Below are positions 1-7,258 of a stretch of 64,000 nucleotides of DNA, piece after piece. The translations under genes were made by a program, and so were the position numbers. How positions within the stretch are numbered: position 1 is the stretch's first letter; each line of letters begins with the position of its first letter. This DNA comes from Tahibacter soli (GTDB lineage Bacteria > Pseudomonadota > Gammaproteobacteria > Xanthomonadales > Rhodanobacteraceae). The notes under the pieces were generated by a model. It was not told the DNA's origin. It did no database searches and saw nothing but the letters and a program-made list of their open reading frames with translations. The stretch is taken from NCBI RefSeq assembly GCF_025717065.2, contig NZ_JAOVZO020000003.1, positions 434,001 through 498,000 of the forward strand. Direction: 5' to 3'.

Positions 1-29
1 GAAGGAGCCTTGGTGCCGGGTTCGATCAT
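1..29 (-). CDS. bcp: Peroxiredoxin (Bcp-type), N-terminal fragment
   Basis: Only the first nine codons are inside the window, read leftward from an ATG at 29: MIEPGTKAP. This is the usual opening of bacterioferritin comigratory protein (thiol peroxidase, AhpC/TSA family). A purine-rich stretch GAGGATGAAG precedes the ATG, and the gene starts 16 bp after the stop of the gcvR-like gene on the same strand, so the two probably form an operon. The gcvR-bcp order is common in gammaproteobacteria. The call rests on very few residues plus context; the rest of the gene is outside the window. Confidence 0.5.
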
Positions 30-45
30 GCTGGAGACTTCATCC

Positions 46-630
46 TCAGAACTTCATCGGGTCCATGATGGCGTCGAGATTCAGGCCGTCGCAGAACTCC
101 AGAAAATCGTCGCGCAGCGCCGCGATGTGCGTCGTCGACGGAATGCCGACGGTGACCTGCGCGGAAAACATGTCCGCGCCGGTCTGCATCGCGCGATAGC
201 GCGTCGAGTGCAGCTGTTCGACCGTGATGCCGCGGCGCGCGAAGAATTCCGCGAGCTGATGGAGAATGCCCGGACGGTCGGCCGACACGACTTCGACGAC
301 GTACGGCAGCAGCGTGTTCTGCACCGGTTTCGGCCCGGTGCGAAACTGCAGGATGCGCAGGTTTTCGCCGCGCTCGAGCTTGTTGAGCGCATTCTCGAGT
401 TTGGCGATCGCGTCCCACGGACCGACCGCCAGCGCGAGCACCGAGACGTCCTGGCCGAGCGTCGCCACGCGCGCTTCGACCAGATTGCAGCCGCAGTCGG
501 AAATGCGTCGCGTCACCGCGACCAGCGGCGATTCCGGCTGGGGCGCGAAGGCGTTGATCAGAAGGAAGTTCTCGTTCGCCGTAGGGCGTGGCGCAGCGTC
601 GGTCAAGGCGGATTTACCTGCTTGCTTCAC
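46..630 (-). CDS. gcvR: Glycine cleavage system transcriptional repressor-like ACT protein
   Basis: The product is 194 aa with two ACT-type regions. The first (about 20-95) begins NFLLINAFAP. The second (about 108-185) contains VVEVVSADRPGILHQLAEFF, the amino-acid-binding signature of ACT domains. GcvR-family proteins sense glycine and modulate GcvA control of the glycine cleavage system; they carry no DNA-binding domain, and none is visible here. Length fits the family. The gene is divergent from dapA, as in many Lysobacterales, and is followed closely by bcp. The regulatory target is inferred from the family only. Confidence 0.85.
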   Translation of the reverse strand: MKQAGKSALTDAAPRPTANENFLLINAFAPQPESPLVAVTRRISDCGCNLVEARVATLGQDVSVLALAVGPWDAIAKLENALNKLERGENLRILQFRTGPKPVQNTLLPYVVEVVSADRPGILHQLAEFFARRGITVEQLHSTRYRAMQTGADMFSAQVTVGIPSTTHIAALRDDFLEFCDGLNLDAIMDPMKF

Positions 631-682
631 GGTCCGTGCGTCGCCTGGAGGTTACGCCGGCTTTCGCACCGGCGGCGCCGCC

Positions 683-718
683 AGAATACTTGCCACGTAT
701 GGGGGCCGCAAGTAACAT
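683..718. promoter_or_regulatory. Overlapping divergent promoters gcvR / dapA
   Basis: On the plus strand TTGCCA (690-695) and TAACAT (713-718) are 17 bp apart, upstream of the dapA GTG at 751. On the minus strand TTGCGG (706-711) and TATTCT (683-688) are also 17 bp apart, reading toward gcvR. The two sigma-70-like elements interlock, so RNA polymerase could not easily occupy both at once. Predicted by eye only. Confidence 0.4.
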
Positions 719-750
719 CCGCCGCTCTTCAGACCGGCGCGGAACTGCGT

Positions 751-1638
751 GTGAATTTTTCCGGAAGCATCTGTGCGCTGGCGACGCCGTTCGGCGTCGA
801 CGACGCGCTGGACCTCGACGCTTTCGCGCGCCTGATCGAGCATCAAATCCGTGGCGGTACCCAGGCTCTCGTCGTCGCAGGCTCGACCGGCGAAGCGCAC
901 GCGCTCGCCGCCGACGAATTCGACCGCCTGCTCGCGTTCGCGATCGAGCGCGTCGCCGGACGCGTGCCGGTGCTTGCCGGCACCGGCACCGCGAACACGC
1001 ACAAGACGATCGCCGCGACGCGGCGCGCCCGCGCGCTAGGCGCCGACGCGGCGCTCGTGGTGACGCCTTACTATGTGCGTCCGACGCAAGAGGGCCTGCG
1101 CCGTCATTATCTCGAGGTCGCCGAGCACGGCGATCTGCCGATCGTGCTGTACAACGTGCCGGGCCGCACCGGTTGCGACATGCTGCCGGCGACGGTCGCG
1201 GCGCTCGCGCCGCATCCGCGCATCGTCGGCATCAAGGAGGCCGTCGGCGATGTCGACCGCGTCAAGGCGCTGCTGGCGCTGGCGCGCGACGACTTCTCGG
1301 TGATTTCCGGCGACGACCCGACCGCGCTGCGCAGTCTCGCGCTCGGCGCCGCCGGCGTGATCTCGGTCGCGAACAACGTCGTGCCGGCGTTGTTCCGGCG
1401 GTTGTGCGATGCGGCCCGCGCGGGCCGTGCCGACGAAGCCGCCGATCTCGATCGCCGGCTTCAGCCGTTGTTCGACGCGCTCGGCGTAGAGTCCAACCCG
1501 ATTCCGGTCAAATTCGGCCTCTCGGCGATCGGAATCGGAACCCCGCGTTTGCGCCTGCCGCTGAGCGAGCTCAGCCAGCCGCACCGTGGGCGCTTGCGCG
1601 AATTGGTCCTGAATCTGCAAGATGCCGCGGTTGCGTAG
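751..1638 (+). CDS. dapA: 4-hydroxy-tetrahydrodipicolinate synthase
   Basis: This enzyme condenses pyruvate with aspartate semialdehyde in the first committed step of lysine and diaminopimelate synthesis. The product is 295 aa from GTG at 751, close to the usual 292. Visible landmarks are GSTGE (T46), TPYY (Y107/Y108), catalytic Tyr134 in LYNVPGR, Arg139, and the Schiff-base lysine Lys162 in VGIKEAVGD. The reading frame is open far upstream of 751, but that stretch is antisense to gcvR and unlike DapA, so the GTG at the family's usual N-terminus (FSGSICALATPF) is preferred. A BamC-like lipoprotein gene follows, the common dapA-bamC arrangement. Confidence 0.95.
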   Translation: MNFSGSICALATPFGVDDALDLDAFARLIEHQIRGGTQALVVAGSTGEAHALAADEFDRLLAFAIERVAGRVPVLAGTGTANTHKTIAATRRARALGADAALVVTPYYVRPTQEGLRRHYLEVAEHGDLPIVLYNVPGRTGCDMLPATVAALAPHPRIVGIKEAVGDVDRVKALLALARDDFSVISGDDPTALRSLALGAAGVISVANNVVPALFRRLCDAARAGRADEAADLDRRLQPLFDALGVESNPIPVKFGLSAIGIGTPRLRLPLSELSQPHRGRLRELVLNLQDAAVA

Positions 1639-1725
1639 CGTGCGTCGCAGCTTCGCCTTTGGATGGAAGGTCTCGTGGGGGCGCTGCCAGGCTCCCCGGA
1701 CGTTCCCTAACACACAGGGTCTCCC

Positions 1726-2286
1726 GTGAACTCGAAGTCCGCGATCCGTTTCGTTGTGCTCGCCGCCGTGGCGCCCCTGGCGCTCGGCGCCTGCAGCTGG
1801 TTCAAGCCGAAGTCCGACTGGGACAAGGCCGTTGAAGCGCGTCCGCTGGAAATTCCGCCGGACCTTGAAGCGCCGCCGCGCACGAACGACATGGTCGTGC
1901 CGGAAAGCGGCGGTGCGGCCGCGACGGCCGACGCCCCGCGCCGCGCCGCGCGCAGCGCCACCGGCATCGACGGCCTGCACGTCGCCGACGGCGTCGACGG
2001 CACGTGGCAGCGCATCGGTCTTGCGCTCGAGCGCGCGAACGTCGGCCAGGTGTCCGCCAAGGACGAAGCCGGCCACACGTACGAACTGACCATGACGACG
2101 ACGCGCGAAGCGGCGGAGCAGGGCGGCTGGATCAAGCGCCTGTTCACGCGCAAGAAGATGGAAACGGTCACGCAGCGCGTCAATATCGGCGTCAGCGCCG
2201 ATGGCGAAGGCAGCCGCGTCAGCGTCAGCGGCGATGCCGCGGCGGTGCAGCGCGTGGTCGCGTTGCTGCGCGAACGACTCGGTTGA
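1726..2286 (+). CDS. bamC: BamC/NlpB-like outer-membrane lipoprotein
   Basis: The product is 186 aa with a lipoprotein signal and lipobox LGAC (Cys23). A proline-rich linker (PLEIPPDLEAPPR, about 40-52) resembles the BamC segment that contacts BamD. One helix-grip-like domain follows (about 80-186), with repeated strands such as YELTMTTT and RVSVSGD. E. coli BamC is about twice as long with two such domains, so this is a short form. Position right after dapA (nlpB was once called dapX) supports the call. The start is GTG at 1726. The role would be as an accessory subunit of the beta-barrel assembly machine; the short form could also be a divergent relative. Confidence 0.75.
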   Translation: MNSKSAIRFVVLAAVAPLALGACSWFKPKSDWDKAVEARPLEIPPDLEAPPRTNDMVVPESGGAAATADAPRRAARSATGIDGLHVADGVDGTWQRIGLALERANVGQVSAKDEAGHTYELTMTTTREAAEQGGWIKRLFTRKKMETVTQRVNIGVSADGEGSRVSVSGDAAAVQRVVALLRERLG

Positions 2287-2319
2287 GTCGTTCGCTTTCG
2301 AGTTCGGATGGAATCGGTT

Positions 2320-2340
2320 CGCCGGCGTTTCGCGCCGGCG
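2320..2340. terminator. Hairpin between convergent bamC and fdxA
   Basis: CGCCGGCG is repeated as an inverted pair around a 5-nt TTTCG loop, between the stop codons of bamC (2286) and fdxA (2343). It suits a bidirectional terminator, although there is no long T-tract on either strand. Confidence 0.45.
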
Positions 2341-2342
2341 TT

Positions 2343-2666
2343 TCAGCGTTGCAACAGTGCGAGCTTGCCGCTCTTGCCGTCCCAGTCCTTGGCGTCGGCG
2401 GGCGGATCGAGGCGTTCGGTCAGCACCGGCCAGCCTTTGGCCAGTTCGGCGTTGAGCGCGATGAAATGCTCCTGGCCGGCGGGCACGTCGTCTTCGGGAT
2501 AGATCGCGTTGGCCGGACATTCCGGCTCGCACAAAGTGCAGTCGATGCACTCGTCGGGATCGATCACGAGAAAGTTCGGGCCGGCGTGGAAGCAATCGAC
2601 CGGGCAGACTTCGACGCAGTCGGTGTACTTGCACTTGATGCAGTTTTCGGTGACAACGAAAGGCAT
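2343..2666 (-). CDS. fdxA: 7Fe/8Fe ferredoxin FdxA
   Basis: A 107-aa soluble ferredoxin. The N-terminal part holds C9, C12 (followed by K), C17, C21 and C25, then a second motif C40-x2-C43-x2-C46-x3-CP (C50). This is the pattern of ferredoxins binding one [3Fe-4S] and one [4Fe-4S] cluster. The extended C-terminal tail after residue 55 is typical of FdxA. It carries electrons at low potential; its redox partner is not indicated by its neighbours. It lies between convergent bamC and tRNA-Glu on the same strand. Confidence 0.9.
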   Translation of the reverse strand: MPFVVTENCIKCKYTDCVEVCPVDCFHAGPNFLVIDPDECIDCTLCEPECPANAIYPEDDVPAGQEHFIALNAELAKGWPVLTERLDPPADAKDWDGKSGKLALLQR

Positions 2667-2708
2667 GTAGCGACCGAGTCTGCGCGAGGAAAGATGAGAA
2701 GAGTAAAG

Positions 2709-2784
2709 TGGCGCTCCCTACGAGGTTCGAACTCGTGTTCCCGCCTTGAGAGGGCGGTGTCCTGGGCCACTAGACGAAGGGAGC
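2709..2784 (-). tRNA. tRNA-Glu (anticodon CTC)
   Basis: Read on the minus strand, the acceptor stem GCTCCCT pairs with AGGGAGC, followed by discriminator G and an encoded CCA. The anticodon stem CCGCC/GGCGG encloses loop CTCTCAA, giving anticodon CTC (reads GAG). The T-arm contains GTTCGAA. The TTCGTCTAGTGG and CCAGGACACCGCC segments are typical of bacterial tRNA-Glu. The CTC isoacceptor is common in GC-rich genomes. Confidence 0.95.
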
Positions 2785-2800
2785 GCGTTGAGGATCAAGC

Positions 2801-4249
2801 GTGCGAAGTATAGCGGAATTCATTCGCCGGGCAATTCCTTCAAGGAAGCGTAAGGCGCAAGACGACGAAGCCAAGACGGCCCCGGTCAAGCCGGCGCTGC
2901 GCGTGGAGCTGCGCGTGTTCGCACGCGAGCAGCACGGCATTTCGCGGCGAAACATCAGCAACGGCGCGCTGCGCGTGCTGTACCGGCTGAACGAGGCGGG
3001 CTACGAGGCGTTTCTCGTCGGCGGCGCCGTGCGCGATTTGTTGCTTGGTGGACATCCCAAAGATTTTGACGTTGCCACAAATGCAACGCCGGAGCAGGTG
3101 CGCGGGCTGTTTCGCAACTGCCGCCTGATCGGGCGCCGCTTCCGGCTCGCGCACGTCGTGTTCGGGCAGGAGATCGTCGAGGTCGCGACGTTTCGCGGCA
3201 TCGGCGAGGAAGGCAACGCCGACCGTCACGTGGTCGACGGACGCATCGTGCGCGACAACGTCTACGGCTCGATCGAGGAAGACGCGATCCGTCGCGACTT
3301 CCGCGTCAACGCGCTGTACTACAACATCGCCGACTTCAGCGTGCGCGACTACGTCGGCGGCATGGAAGATCTCGACCGCCGCGTGCTGCACCTGATCGGC
3401 GATCCGGAGCAGCGCTATCGCGAAGATCCGGTGCGCATGCTGCGCGCCGTGCGCCTCGCGGCGAAGCTCGGTTTCACGATCGACGAGACCGCCGAGCAGC
3501 CGTTCGCGACGCTCGGCGAGCTGTTGTGCGAAGCCGCGCCGGCGCGCCTGTTCGACGAGTCGCTCAAGCTGTTCCTCGCCGGGCATGGCCTTGCGAGCTT
3601 CCGCGAACTCGATCGCTGCGGCCTGTTGCGCTTCGTTTACCCCGCGACGGCGCACGCGCTCAGGCGCGACGCCGACGGCAGTTTCCGCGCGCTCGTCGAA
3701 CACGGGCTCGCCAATACCGACGATCGCGTGAGAAGCGGCAAGTCGGTGACGCCGGCATTCCTGTTCGCGCTGCTCTTGTGGGGCGGCGTGCGCGACCGCG
3801 CCGAACGCGCGATCGCCGGCGGCGCCGAAGTGCTGCATGCGTGGGCCGACGCCGGCGATGCGGTGATCGCCGAGCAGGCGCAGCGCGTCGCGGTGCCGCG
3901 CCGCTTTTCGCTCGTGATGGAAGAAATCTGGGCGCTGCAGCCGCGTTTCGAGCAACGCATGAAGAAGCGCGTGATGCGCTTCCTGTCGCATCCGCGGTTT
4001 CGCGCCGCGTACGATTTTCTCGTGTTGCGCGCCGAAGCCGACCCGGCGCTGGCCGAACTCGCGCAGTGGTGGGCCGATGCCCAGTCGGCCGATCCCGAGA
4101 CGCTCGGCGACATGATCACGCAGCCGGTCGCCGCGGCGCCCGCGACACCGGGTGCGAAGCCGGCAGCGAAGCGCCGCCGCCGCCGTCGCCGGCGCAAATC
4201 TTCAGGCGGCTCCGATTCGGGCGGCCCGGATTCCGGCGAACCGACGTGA
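2801..4249 (+). CDS. pcnB: Poly(A) polymerase I
   Basis: A 482-aa class II nucleotidyltransferase that adds 3' poly(A) tails to RNA and so promotes decay. It has FLVGGAVRDLLLG (about 71-83), the metal-binding DFDVATNATP (about 88-97), and the RRDF motif in EEDAIRRDFRVNALYY (about 158-173), which together mark the PcnB/CCA-adding superfamily. The long C-terminal region ends in a run of nine arginines plus KSSGGS, a basic RNA-binding tail typical of PcnB rather than CCA transferases. The start is GTG at 2801, with AGGA about 7 bp upstream. It overlaps folK by 4 nt (GTGA), implying translational coupling. Confidence 0.93.
   Translation: MRSIAEFIRRAIPSRKRKAQDDEAKTAPVKPALRVELRVFAREQHGISRRNISNGALRVLYRLNEAGYEAFLVGGAVRDLLLGGHPKDFDVATNATPEQVRGLFRNCRLIGRRFRLAHVVFGQEIVEVATFRGIGEEGNADRHVVDGRIVRDNVYGSIEEDAIRRDFRVNALYYNIADFSVRDYVGGMEDLDRRVLHLIGDPEQRYREDPVRMLRAVRLAAKLGFTIDETAEQPFATLGELLCEAAPARLFDESLKLFLAGHGLASFRELDRCGLLRFVYPATAHALRRDADGSFRALVEHGLANTDDRVRSGKSVTPAFLFALLLWGGVRDRAERAIAGGAEVLHAWADAGDAVIAEQAQRVAVPRRFSLVMEEIWALQPRFEQRMKKRVMRFLSHPRFRAAYDFLVLRAEADPALAELAQWWADAQSADPETLGDMITQPVAAAPATPGAKPAAKRRRRRRRRKSSGGSDSGGPDSGEPT
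2807..2834 (-). promoter_or_regulatory. Promoter of tRNA-Glu
   Basis: On the minus strand TTGCCC (2829-2834) and TATACT (2807-2812) are 16 bp apart, ending 22 bp before the tRNA 5' end. The element lies inside the first codons of the divergent pcnB, an unusual but plausible overlap. Confidence 0.5.
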
Positions 4250-4728
4250 CGATCGCGCACGTCGGCATCGGCAGCAATCTCGGTGATTCGCGTCGCGTCG
4301 TCGCCGGCGCCGTCGAGGCGCTCGCCGCCCTGGCGTCGACGCGCGTTGTGCGCAGTTCCGCACACTACGCGACCCCTCCGTGGGGCCGCGTCGACCAGCC
4401 GCCGTTCATCAACGCGGTCGTGGAAATCGATACGGCGCTTTCCGCACAGGAACTGCTCGCGGCGTTGCTCGACATCGAGCGCGCGGCAGGGCGCGTGCGG
4501 GACGGCTCGCGCTGGGGCCCGCGCGTGCTCGATCTTGACCTTCTGCTCTACGGTGACGCGATAGTGTCGGAGCCGGGCCTGTCGGTGCCGCATCCGCATC
4601 TCGCGCAGCGGGCGTTCGTGCTGTTGCCGCTGGCCGAGCTCGCGCCCGATCGCGAGGTGCCCGGCGCCGGCCGCGTGCGCGATCTCGTCGCGCGCGTCGA
4701 TTCCGCCGGTTGCCGCCGTCTGGCGTGA
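4246..4728 (+). CDS. folK: 2-amino-4-hydroxy-6-hydroxymethyldihydropteridine pyrophosphokinase
   Basis: This enzyme transfers pyrophosphate from ATP to 6-hydroxymethyl-dihydropterin in folate synthesis. The product is 160 aa from GTG 4246, overlapping the pcnB stop. Landmarks are GIGSNLGD near the start, PPFINAVVEI (about 57-66), and the HPPK signature RWGPRVLDLDLLLYGD (about 93-108) with its metal-binding aspartates, then PHPHLAQRAFVLLPL. The pcnB-folK-panB-panC order is conserved in many gammaproteobacteria. Confidence 0.95.
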   Translation: MTIAHVGIGSNLGDSRRVVAGAVEALAALASTRVVRSSAHYATPPWGRVDQPPFINAVVEIDTALSAQELLAALLDIERAAGRVRDGSRWGPRVLDLDLLLYGDAIVSEPGLSVPHPHLAQRAFVLLPLAELAPDREVPGAGRVRDLVARVDSAGCRRLA

Positions 4729-4791
4729 TTGGCGCTTGAGCTTGCCGCTCGGCCGCTTCGATAATCGACCCCTTCGCCGACCGGAACAGCG

Positions 4792-5613
4792 ATGTACGCC
4801 AATCCAGATTCCCCGCCGCGTTCCGCGGTGACCGTGCCGCAGCTGCACGCGCGCAAGCAGAGCGGCGAGAAGATCGTCGTCGTCACCGCGTACGATGCGA
4901 GTTTCGCGCTGCAGGTCGACGCGGCCGGCATCGACGTCGTCCTCGTCGGCGACTCGCTCGGCAACGTCGTGCAGGGCCGCACGAGCACGCTGCCGGTCAC
5001 GCTCGAGCACATGGTCTATCACACGTCGATCGTTGCGCGCGGCCTTAAGCACGCGCTGCTGATCGCCGACCTGCCGTTCATGAGCTATGCCGATCGCGGC
5101 CGTGCCTACGACGCCGCCATGCGGTTGTGCGGCGAGGCGCAGGCGCAGATGGTCAAGCTCGAAGGCGCGGGCTGGGCCGTCGACGTGATCGCCGCGCTGA
5201 CCGAGCGCGACGTGCCGGTCTGCGCGCATCTGGGCCTCACGCCGCAGTCGGTCAACAAGTTCGGCGGCTATCGCGTACAGGGCCGCGACGAGACGCGCGC
5301 GGCGCAGCTGCTCGCCGACGCGAAGGCCGTCGCCGCCGCGGGCGCCGATCTCCTCGTGCTCGAATGCGTGCCGGCCGCGCTCGCCGAGCGCATCACGCGC
5401 GAGATCGCGATTCCGACGATCGGCATCGGCGCCGGACCCGCCTGCGACGGCCAGGTGCTCGTGCTGTACGACCTGCTCGGCATCTCGCCGGGCAAGCGAC
5501 CGCGCTTCTCGAAGGATTTTCTCGCCGGCCGCGATTCGATCGCCGCCGCGCTCTCCGCTTACGCGCATGCCGTGCGCAGCGGCGAGTTTCCCGGACCCGA
5601 ACACAGCTACTGA
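4792..5613 (+). CDS. panB: 3-methyl-2-oxobutanoate hydroxymethyltransferase
   Basis: This enzyme forms ketopantoate from alpha-ketoisovalerate and methylene-tetrahydrofolate, the first step of pantothenate synthesis. The product is 273 aa. VVTAYDASFA, the metal-binding VGDSLGNVVQG (D54), the conserved KLEGAG (Lys-Glu) and LGLTPQSVNKFGGYRVQG segments, and IGIGAG are all present. It starts at ATG 4792, 63 bp after folK, and is followed 5 bp later by panC. Confidence 0.96.
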   Translation: MYANPDSPPRSAVTVPQLHARKQSGEKIVVVTAYDASFALQVDAAGIDVVLVGDSLGNVVQGRTSTLPVTLEHMVYHTSIVARGLKHALLIADLPFMSYADRGRAYDAAMRLCGEAQAQMVKLEGAGWAVDVIAALTERDVPVCAHLGLTPQSVNKFGGYRVQGRDETRAAQLLADAKAVAAAGADLLVLECVPAALAERITREIAIPTIGIGAGPACDGQVLVLYDLLGISPGKRPRFSKDFLAGRDSIAAALSAYAHAVRSGEFPGPEHSY

Positions 5614-5618
5614 CGGTC

Positions 5619-6467
5619 ATGGCCATGCTGACCACGCAAACCGCGGCAGACCTGCGCCGTCACGTTTCCGACTGGCGTCGCGCGGGCGAGCGCGTGGGCT
5701 TCGTGCCGACGATGGGCAACCTGCACGCCGGCCACTACTCGCTGATCGATATCGCGCGCCGCCGCTGCGACCGCGTCGTCGCGAGCGTGTTCGTCAACCC
5801 GACGCAGTTCGGCCCGAACGAAGACTATTCGCGCTATCCGCGCACCCTGGAACGCGATCGGGAAGGGCTTGACCAGGCCGGCTGCGACCTGCTGTTCGCG
5901 CCGACGGTCGAGACGATGTATCCGTTCGGTGCCGCGAACACGGTGAAGGTACACGTGCCGGTCGTGACCGAGCCGCTCGAAGGCGCGTTCCGGCCCGGGC
6001 ATTTCGACGGCGTCGCGACCGTCGTGGCGCGCCTGTTCAATCTCGTGCAGCCCGACGTCGCCGTGTTCGGCCGCAAGGACTACCAGCAGCTGCTGACGAT
6101 ACGTCGGCTCGTCGCCGATCTGTCGCTGCCGATCGAGATCGTCGCCGGCGATACGCTGCGCGAAGCGAGCGGCCTTGCGATGAGTTCGCGCAACCAGTAT
6201 CTATCCGCAGCCGAACGCGAGACGGCCGCCACGATCCATCGGACGTTGTTGCGTATGCGCGACAGCGTGGCGGCGGGCGAGCCGGTAGGCGCGGTCGAAG
6301 CGGCTGCGAACGCGGCGCTCGAAGCGGCCGGGTTCCGCGTCGACTACGCCGCGATACGCCGCGCGGAAGATCTGGCGCCGGCCGGCGATGCGCGTTCCGG
6401 CCTCGTCGGGCTGATCGCGGCGCGCCTCGGCACGACCCGTCTGATCGACAATCTTCCGTTCGTCTGA
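5619..6467 (+). CDS. panC: Pantothenate synthetase
   Basis: This enzyme ligates pantoate and beta-alanine with ATP through a pantoyl-adenylate. The product is 282 aa, close to the E. coli length. FVPTMGNLHAGH carries the HIGH-like nucleotide motif, FVNPTQFGPNEDYSRYPR the pantoate site, and SGLAMSSRNQYL the KMSKS-like loop. A second ATG two codons later (5625) is an equally possible start, since no strong ribosome binding site distinguishes them. It is in an operon with panB; panD follows after a 303-bp gap with its own promoter. Confidence 0.95.
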   Translation: MAMLTTQTAADLRRHVSDWRRAGERVGFVPTMGNLHAGHYSLIDIARRRCDRVVASVFVNPTQFGPNEDYSRYPRTLERDREGLDQAGCDLLFAPTVETMYPFGAANTVKVHVPVVTEPLEGAFRPGHFDGVATVVARLFNLVQPDVAVFGRKDYQQLLTIRRLVADLSLPIEIVAGDTLREASGLAMSSRNQYLSAAERETAATIHRTLLRMRDSVAAGEPVGAVEAAANAALEAAGFRVDYAAIRRAEDLAPAGDARSGLVGLIAARLGTTRLIDNLPFV

Positions 6468-6510
6468 AAACGCGCGAACTGCGTCACAGGTAGTAGCGTT
6501 TTCGCAAACC

Positions 6511-6634
6511 CTGTGGTAGTCTCACCACAGCCACTGAGATTTACGCAACGCGAGTCCCGGTGGCCGCAGGGCGCATTGTTCAGGTAATCGTCACTCCGAT
6601 TCATCCCTCGCCGGCATACGGCGAGGGTTTTTTT
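6511..6634 (+). ncRNA. Candidate small RNA or attenuated leader between panC and panD
   Basis: The 303-bp panC-panD gap opens with a perfect 7-bp hairpin CTGTGGT/ACCACAG (6511-6530) and ends in a textbook intrinsic terminator at 6605-6634, more than 130 bp upstream of the panD start. A separate panD promoter lies downstream of the terminator. The stretch between holds no open frame with a ribosome binding site. It could be a small RNA, the 3' end of the panBC transcript, or an attenuator. No clear promoter for an independent RNA is visible. Confidence 0.25.
6605..6634 (+). terminator. Intrinsic terminator downstream of panC
   Basis: A perfect 9-bp stem CCCTCGCCG/CGGCGAGGG encloses the 5-nt loop GCATA and is followed at once by seven T. 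This is the strongest intrinsic terminator seen in the window. Confidence 0.9.
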
Positions 6635-6687
6635 GCCTGGGCCTTGAGTTTCGCGGGCCGGCAACCTCATCTTTCCGGCCGAAATTG

Positions 6688-6718
6688 TTGCGGTGCGCAA
6701 GCCGCCCGCTGCTATAAT
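6688..6718 (+). promoter_or_regulatory. Promoter of panD
   Basis: A perfect -10 TATAAT (6713-6718) lies about 50 bp upstream of the panD ATG. The best -35 candidate is TTGCGG (6688-6693) with a 19-bp spacer. A short hairpin TGTTG/CAACA follows in the 5' UTR. Its position downstream of a strong terminator suggests panD is transcribed separately from panBC. Confidence 0.55.
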
Positions 6719-6770
6719 TTCGTGCTGTTGTATCCGTGCAACAACGTCCGGCCAGTCCTCGAGGTAACCC

Positions 6771-7151
6771 ATGCAGCTTCAGATGCTCAAGGCGAAGATC
6801 CATCGCGCATCCGTCACCCATGCCGAGTTGCATTACGAAGGCTCCTGCGCGATCGACGGCCGCCTGCTGGATATTTCCGGCATCCGCGAGTACGAGCAGA
6901 TTCACGTCTACAACATCAACAACGGCGCGCGTTTCATCACCTACGCGATCCGCGCCGAGGAAGGCTCGGGCATCATTTCGGTCAACGGCGCCGCGGCGCA
7001 CCACGCGAGCCCGGGCGACCTCGTCATCATCTGCGCCTACGCGCAGCTCTCCGAAGCCGAGCTCGAAAAGTTCAAGCCGACGCTCGTCTACGTCGACCGC
7101 CAGAACCACCTGACGCACACGAACCACTCGATCGCCAAGCAGGCCGCTTAA
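6771..7151 (+). CDS. panD: Aspartate 1-decarboxylase precursor
   Basis: This pyruvoyl enzyme makes beta-alanine from aspartate for pantothenate. The product is 126 aa. The self-cleavage site is LHYEGS, with cleavage between Gly24 and Ser25, the serine becoming the pyruvoyl group. KIHRASVT (Lys9) and [16 protein letters not shown] are further family landmarks. ATG at 6771 gives the standard N-terminus [13 protein letters not shown]. It completes a panBCD set. Confidence 0.97.
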   Translation: MQLQMLKAKIHRASVTHAELHYEGSCAIDGRLLDISGIREYEQIHVYNINNGARFITYAIRAEEGSGIISVNGAAAHHASPGDLVIICAYAQLSEAELEKFKPTLVYVDRQNHLTHTNHSIAKQAA

Positions 7152-7258
7152 TCGATCGCAACCGGACGCTCCAAGGTCGGATTCGTCATGAGGTTGCGGT
7201 GCAACACGCAAGGTAACGGCACGCTATAGTCCCCGGGCACAACGCCCGAGGACTTTCG

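Noticed and set aside
10-750. N-terminal extension of DapA by about 247 residues
   Set aside because: The extension is antisense to the gcvR-like gene and has no homology to DapA; the GTG at 751 gives the normal length.
7194-7230. Promoter TTGCGG/TATAGT for pgi
   Set aside because: The spacer would be 25 bp, too long for a sigma-70 promoter; only the -10-like TATAGT is mentioned under pgi.
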